A DNA stretch of 64,000 bases from Reticulitermes speratus (lineage: Eukaryota > Arthropoda > Insecta > Blattodea > Rhinotermitidae): NCBI GenBank assembly GCA_021186555.1, contig JAJKFL010000011.1, positions 32,103,611 through 32,167,610 on the forward strand. Direction: 5' to 3'. The notes beneath the pieces are model-generated. The model was not told the DNA's origin. It did no database searches and saw only the letters and a program-made list of their open reading frames with translations. The translations under genes were made by a program, and so were the position numbers. How positions within the stretch are numbered: the stretch's first letter is position 1; every line of letters starts with the position of its first letter. Positions 25,501 to 33,800 of this stretch are shown in pieces.

Positions 25501-28500
25501 GAAATTCTTTCATTTATGGAAACCTGAGTATACTAGCACCATATTCCCAAATATTCCAGTGATGTCTTAGCACCCCTTATAGGTCGACATACCAGGCAGC
25601 TGCCTGGCTGGCCGGCCCCTTATTCCAGCCCTGCATATGCCATCATCAGAATCATTCAAGCTGCATTATCAACATACCTGTTGTCCACTTGGTACTTTCC
25701 TCTGTCCCATAAGTTCAGAAGTAAAATCACAACATCAAGTATGTTACTGAGTGCACCTCTTTGAACGGCAAGCTCGAGCAGCAAACAGAGTGCCGTATGC
25801 TGATCGCTGACAGGAACATCACACCAGCTGCGGCTACTGTTCGCATCCCTAAAACAGCCACTGGCAGCTTAGCAACATCTAAAAACTTATATTTCCTATT
25901 AATTTCAACATGCTGACTGCCACAACAGATGCTGGTGTCTCCTGCCAAACCTCTATCTCTCACCACAGCAAGTGCAAGTGTCCGTCTACCTATGCTTTCA
26001 TATATTTTCATGCTGCCACCATACGCCTACTGGTTACATGCAAGCTTTAAGAAAGTGTCTCTGCCATTGTTTGCGGGAACCATAACTGTGACAATGCACA
26101 ACAGTGCATAAGTGGCCTATCTCTTAACAGTGGCCCCAAGAACACAGAATATAAAAAATAATTATGGTAATCAACATGTTAACGTCTGAAACACAGCAAC
26201 TGCAACTATACAAAATTGATTTTTATGCATACATTTACTGGCTTCATATACTGAATATATTATGGGGAAAACAATTTTCTTCATCTCTCTATCTGCGCGT
26301 TTCACCTCGAAAACCACTTTATGGACAAATTTAAACCTTTGGTACCAAAATTAAATGCCCAGTGTGATATGCAGCAAACGGGGATTTATATGTGGGCTGT
26401 ATAAAAAAGGCCATGAGAGGCCATCGGGTATACCCATCGTTTGGCATTTTGACCATCACACTACATGACTGGTATACCTGATGTTACGCATCAAAGTGTT
26501 AAAAGAAACTTACACTTTGGGTTCTCTGGTCATGACATTCATTAAAAACAATTCTAAAGGTTTATTTTATGGCACTGTTAATGTAACAATGTAATGTACA
26601 ATAATGCATTATAAAGTAAAAAAAAAAAGGTAAAGTTCTCCCTAGTACAGGCCATGAAGGCCCAGAGGGAGAGTAGAGGTATAGCTCTACTCTTTCTTTA
26701 ACCTCGACGCTAGATGGGGGTGGGTGGTCAACTCTACGCCCCGGCCACTTTACCCCCGGGAAAGAGACCCCGGCACCCATTGTATAGGAGGCTGGGTGGG
26801 CCCCAGGGCCGGTTTGAACGGGTGCGGAAAATCTCGCCCCCACCGGGATTCGATCCCCGCACCGTCCAGCCCGTAGCGAGTCGCTACACCGACTAAGCTA
26901 TCCCGGCCTGGTCGGTATGTTGCCCAAAAATATCAACCTTGGGAGTGTCCCTTAGAGATTAGTTGCATTATAACACAACTAATTTACTTTGAAGGACTTT
27001 GGAAAACCAACAAAAACCATAGTTAGAATAGTCAGTCTCATGATCAACATCTGAAACAAATGGGAGCATCAGCCTATTGACCATGATATTCAGCACGGAC
27101 AGTTCTGTAGGTTAAACTTATGACATTGTAAACATGAAGATTTAATGTAAAATGAAACAAAACATGAATTGTCTACCTGAAGGGACTAGTAAAAACCAAG
27201 AAAAGATACGACAATAAGGACAGCCAGTCTAGGGGTCCAAATAAGAACCACAAGTACTAAGAACTTGACTGCAACATTCAGTAATTAAATACAGTCAAAC
27301 CCAGTTATAACAACATCGGTTTATGCGACACCTCATCTATTGTGTCAGATGTTCTACAGTACCAATTAATTCCTCACTGTTAACCACAACATTATACTCC
27401 TCGGTTATAACAACACACGATTATAACGACACGAAACATTCAGTCCCTGTCATGACGTCATAACCGAGTTTGACTGTAACTGAAATTACAAAACTTTCAA
27501 GATAAACACTCAATCCCTACTCTTGCAAAATATTAACAAACATTATGAATCAAAAGGATTAATGATACTTGAAACACAGCAATTAAAGCTGCATTATTTT
27601 ACGTAAGAAAACAGACTCAAACAGACGTTGTTAAACTATTTCAGATCACTATTGGGCTTCCTCAAGTTACTGAGCAGTACACAGCATTTCACACCACATT
27701 TCTGGAATTCTTCTCACCCTAGCACCACTTGTCGCAGAAACTTGTCTGATCTTTCAACTACTTCCAGCCAAACAGGTGAAACAGAACTTTCATCGAAGAG
27801 TGTTGCTTCAGGAAGAGACTGCAAAGCCTCAAGTGATTCATTAAGTAACTCGCTGCATAAGTCAGCATCTTCACCTTAAAGAGACAGAGAGAGAAAAATG
27901 AAACAATATTATTCTACATGGCACACAATACGAAGTAAACCTGCCAACACCAAACAGACCAATAAATTTTATCAACAGAAAAAACATTTCGGTCTTTCAT
28001 ACTGCAACATTTTAGTGTGGACATTTCTAAATTGATGACAATTTATTACAGTTAACAGAGTATCTGACAAACAAAACATTTTTCAAAGAAATGTCATTAT
28101 ACAAAGATTCAGGTAATATCCTTTACTTCTGATCGTATCATTCTTCTCTCTGCTTTACAGGAACAACAACATACCTGACCTCCATGCTCGCCTTAGGAAT
28201 GCAAATGAGAAATTAAGTGCTGCTCTGGAACCCACTTTAGCAAGGCTGACCGTTGCCTTCTCTGCAGTTTTTGTGCTGCAATTAAAATCATCAATACTTT
28301 TAATCACACAAACAATGACAGAGCAGTCCCACAACTATTATAAAGTTACAATATACAAAAGATTCCTTTCATTGTGACACTGAGAACAATACAAGTAATT
28401 CATTGCTCAAAAACATGTTCAATATGATTTAAAACATTCATTCACAAAAAACACATTACATGTACAAAACTCTGGCTTCAACCAGTGAGTATAGTGGCTA

Positions 28501-30822
28501 ATATTTTAGTAGGAGCCCAATTATAAAGCAGTTTTATGAGCAGCATGCATTTTACAAAATGAGTCAAAAAGAACTAAATTTTATCATGAAAAGGCATGCA
28601 CAAACCCTGGATGCCTGGTAGCCTGGGCAACTACATCATATACAGAGGCATTTTCAGCATAATTACTGTTGTTAAATTTGCTGAATTTATTTACATAACA
28701 TAAATTCATTTAATTAATTTCTTTAATTTAATGATTGATTTATATATCCTTATTCACCTAGTTCTTTACTTTATATATTCATACATTTAATTTATGCATT
28801 TATTAAATTAATTTACACTCTCAATTTAATTAATCACTGTAATTAATTTACTTAGTTTATTTATTTCACTGATTTATATAAGTTTTGTAATTCATTGTTA
28901 TTTATTATCTTTTATTTATTTAATTTCTTCATTCAATTTACTTATATATGTAATTTAACTTATTTATTTCATTTCTTAACTTATCAATATATTTAGGTCT
29001 GGTTACATTTGGGTAGGTTACGGGAGGTTAGTAATTTATTTATTGATTGATTTAATTTATTTTGTTCCTTTATTTATTTAATTTAATTGGTTTGTTAATT
29101 TAACTAATTTATTTCTACATATATATTCATTTAACATTTATTCCTCTAATTTCTTTATTCAGTTTAATTATTCATGCTAGTGATTTATTCAACTGATATG
29201 TCCACTCATTTAAGTTCAATTAAATTAGTTCATTAATTTAATTCAGTTATTTCTAGACATTTATATATCAACTTATTTATTCGTTTAATTTATTCATTCA
29301 ATTATTTACGTCACTGATTCATTTAATTTATTTGTTCACATTAATTACATTTGTTTATTTAATTTACTTTATGGAAATAATTTAATTAATTTATTGTTTG
29401 ATTGTGGTTCAACAGCTCAACTTGTAGGCCGGCTCACTGGTGAGGTCAATTAATTTAAATTATTTAGGTTACATACGGTAAGGTAGGCTAAGGTTACAAA
29501 TATACATATATATATATATACAATACATTTCATACATCCAAAACCTGTCACAAGACAGCCGCATATGAAACAAGTCACAATAGTACAATACACAAACACA
29601 GCAAGACAAATAATTTACTTATTGTTTTATTTATTCTTTCATTAAATCACCAATTTCTTAATGTATGTATATTCACTCATTTATTTATTCACTTGATTCG
29701 CTTATTCTATTTATTTATTTGCTTCTTTTATATATTCCTTTCCTAAATCTGTTCACAATTAATTTCATTTCTTTGTTCAACCATGCAATTTAATCTTTGG
29801 AATTCATTTCTGTATTTGATTTAATTTTTATATTCTTGGTTTTTAATCCACACACATTTAGTTACATATGTACTTTATTTATTTAATTCGTCTGCCTATT
29901 TAGTTATATTATTTCACTTAATTAATTTATTCACATTAATTTATTTAACTTTACATAATTTACATATTCATTTTTAGTTCATTTAACAAATTTATTTACT
30001 TAAATTAATTAACTGATAATTTATTACTTTGTATAAGATAATAAGTTTATTTAATTTATACATGGAATGTATGTTTATTTACTTTCTTTAATTTACTATT
30101 TCATTTATTCTATTTACCTATTTAGTTACTTAATCTACCTACATGTTTACTTAATTTATCTATTTATTCATTTAATTAATGTATTAATTTATCAGCTCAA
30201 TGTATTTTATTTATTTCGTTCATTTCTTTCTATAATTTAAGAGTTTATTGCATTTATTTGTTTACATTACTAACTCATTTACTCACTTAACTTCCTTATT
30301 TAGTTTATAACTTGTTTCATTATTTAAAGCATTTATTCATTTTTAACTTAAAATGTGTATTCAATTTCTTTCTTCCCTGTTCTTCAATTTTTTTAGCATA
30401 CTAAAGGTATTTATTAATTTGTTTCAGTTGCGCTAAGTTACGTTACAAAATGTTAGGTTTGGTGTAGTTAAGTTAATTAAGGTTAGGATAGGTTAGCTAA
30501 TGCAAGATTTGGTTAATAAGTTATTTTATTTAATTCATTTAATAATTTTTATATATTTATATTGATTTCTGTTTTTATATATATATTTATTTATTCATTT
30601 GGTTTACTCCACATATTTATTCCATTTATCTATTTACACAATTTATTCCTTTGTCCAACTTATTCACTTAAATTAATTGAATAGTGTATTTACTTAGATT
30701 TTAATTATATCCTGAATTTAGTTTATGTAGTTCATTTATTTATTTAATTTATTTAATTGATGTATTTTTTAATCAATAAACCTTAAATCACGAAAAATTA
30801 GGAAAGAAATGAGCACTACTGA

Positions 30823-30858
<36 letters not shown>

Positions 30859-33800
30859 GGGGGGGGGGGGGGGGTTAATATTAAGGAAGACACTTGTGGT
30901 ACCATTTTTGGAAGTAAAATTTATTGCCAGTAATAACAAAAAAACTACAAAATTTCTAACTGATCTCATTCTTAGCACAATACACAGCAGAATATCAAGG
31001 TATATTCTTTGCATATGTGTCCCACTAGGGGACAAATTCAAACAACCATGTGACACCTGTAACTTCATGCTTCCGCCACTATGTTGATGAGATCTGCGCT
31101 CTTCTGGGATACAACACTTCTTTCACTTCTTCATCCTTGTAGATAGGACTGATACGTTGTCTCGAATCGTCGGTAAAGGATTACCACGCGATGCTGCGTA
31201 ATATCCCAGAAAAGCGCAGACCTCAACCATGTGACACTTTTGAACAGTTGTTCCTCATAATAAAAGTGCCATTATTAAGACACATGGGGTACAATATGCA
31301 GAAATATTGCTTTATTTGAGGACTGGAGGAAAGCAAACCAAAATTTAAGGACAAGAAAAAGCTGAAAAATCTGTCCCACTTCTAATGTTTGAAAAGTAAA
31401 ATGCAAACAGCAAGACTTGCTTCACTCTTTCAGCCCCTCCTGATGACAATGATTTTGGCAACTTGGAAACAATGTCACTCACAGGTACAGGCCATTTGTC
31501 TTCAGAGTCAGGAATGTTAAATTTGTCACTGTTATTCCTCTTTTCAAAAAATCCAACACACATTCTTCTGACCCTTGGTTCTTCTGCTTTACAGGTCCAA
31601 TGCAATACAAGTGTTCATTTCTTGCTCACAAATTTAAACAAAATACAGTCACTTATTTCAATATCATCAATCTTCACATCTTCAATGATTATTTGGTCCT
31701 CAGTACCTCCCACAGACAGGAAGTCATTGCTGATACCTGTAGTGAAGTCCTCTGCAGAGATATCCTCACTCCTTGTATCAAAGTCCTCTTCAAAAAGCAT
31801 TCTTTTGTGTTCCCTTTCCTCTTTAGGTGTTCAATGCTTTCAGCCCCAATCCAGTCTTTTACTGGAGTTAACATCAGGAGTCGGGACTTAACTGACTTCC
31901 TCTAACAGCTTCTGTTCTCTTAGGAGCTCTTGGATAAGGCTACACTGTAGAAAACACAGGCCAAGATCTATGATATCAACATTATCAGAAGGACCCACTA
32001 CCAGTGAGATGTATGAACTACATCAAAGGAAGGGCTGGCTGGTGAATTCATGACATAACCATAAGAACTGTAGAAGCTGGTGTTTCAGCAGCATGGGAAG
32101 TATCAAAGTGTCAACTGTGAGGAGCAGCTGTTGACTGAATCACTGAACTGCTAAGTTCGCTGCTTTCTGCTGGCCTGTCTGTCATGGGAGAATTTTCAAA
32201 ATCCTCACCAGTCAACACAGTGCTGTCAAAAGGCCAAACCAACAAGTCTGTGTATTAACACTGCCTTTCCTGGATTAATCACCAGCCAGCTATTTTGTTT
32301 TCATGCCAGCTGGTTCTGAATAGACCTGTCACTGCTATGTCCAATGGCTGGAGTCAATGCAGTGAGGTGGAAAGGCACAAATGACAATGCCATTTTGGAA
32401 ATGACATTGTCATTTGTGTACAATAAAGTATTGCGTCAAGTGTACATTGGCTCTTATGACTGTCAAGAACAACCACTATGAGGGCTTCTCTGCTACAGTG
32501 TGACTTTCTTAATGTGCCCCAGCACCTTTAAAAATAGAAGACCTATCATCGAGCCACTTGTTTGGCAATTGGCCAGACCAAGACTTCCTTCAGGTGCATT
32601 GCTCATTAGTGCACCATTTATTCTAGCATAAGGGAGAACAAAAACATGTGATAGAACATTTCCTGTAGCACTGACGATAGTGTAGACAGTTATCAGTTGG
32701 CCTCTTTCTGGAGATACCACATGTCCAACATCCTTCACAATGGTCTGGACCAAAGTGTGCACTGCAAGAACAACAGCCGTCACACGAGTGTCAACAGGGC
32801 TGTAGACCTGCTGCCAGCAAATCTGAACTTTACAAGACGTTCCTTGTAGTTATTATGGAAAAGTGTGGCATTCTTTTGGTTGAAACTAGTGGCCCTTGGC
32901 AGACTAGTGTTGTGCGGCTTTCTTAGAGAAAGATAAGGGTGACGTTTCATGAAGCATTCAACCCACTCCACATCCACAATTCATGCTTCTTGCCATTTCT
33001 GCTGGCAGCGATTAAGTTTCTTGGCATAATCGAAGCTAACTGACGGATCTCAGTACAGTTGAGCATGTACTTCATTTGATTATGTATTTCTTTAAGCATA
33101 TCTTCATCATATGTAGTGAACACTTCATTAACAGTATGCTTTCATGACAAGTCTCTTTTCTGCTGCAGGTTTCTTTCTCTCTCTTTCCATTTATTTAATG
33201 CAATAGAAAAAGACATTGAACCCTATTCCAAATAAAACAGCTGCCTTTTCTCAATGTCATCCCTTCCAGGAGAGCCTGTACAGCCTTCTCCACGCTTCCT
33301 TCATCTATGTCATTTGCTCTCTTTCTTTTATATATTCTCACAATATTACCCCTAGAAACAAATATAAATATTTTATAAAATGGTAATACTGTACTTAGAC
33401 ATTTCTTCAGTAAAATATTAAATTTACATCACATTTAAAATATCACACTTTGAACATAATATTTAAAAATTCTACATGTGTAAGTATTATATGTTACTGT
33501 TCCATCTACAGAAACAAACAAATGAGCTGAATTAAAATGAAGAGGCAGTATTAGACATATTCACATCTGACTCATAAGTCTTGTTCAAATCCATCCCAAA
33601 TGTCACCATTTAACAAAAACAGAATTCAGAGGTGGCAGTTAAAATATTCTTATTCCATATGCTTATATTAAGAAAGGCCATTAAAAATACTTACCAGGCA
33701 GTCAGAAAAAGAAGTTCCAAAATGAGGGACAGAAGACATTAAAAGCTTAAGTTGCACGAGACACGATTTCACACGTGAGCTGCCAAAACACAATGTCCAT

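Noticed and set aside
28995-30500. Telomere-like TTAGG sequence in the AT-rich block
   Set aside because: Words such as GGTTAGG occur only a few times and out of register; no tandem TTAGG array exists.
32493-32783. Hydrophobic-looking minus-strand frame as a possible membrane protein
   Set aside because: Its residues match the catalytic stretch of a CENP-B/pogo-type transposase.
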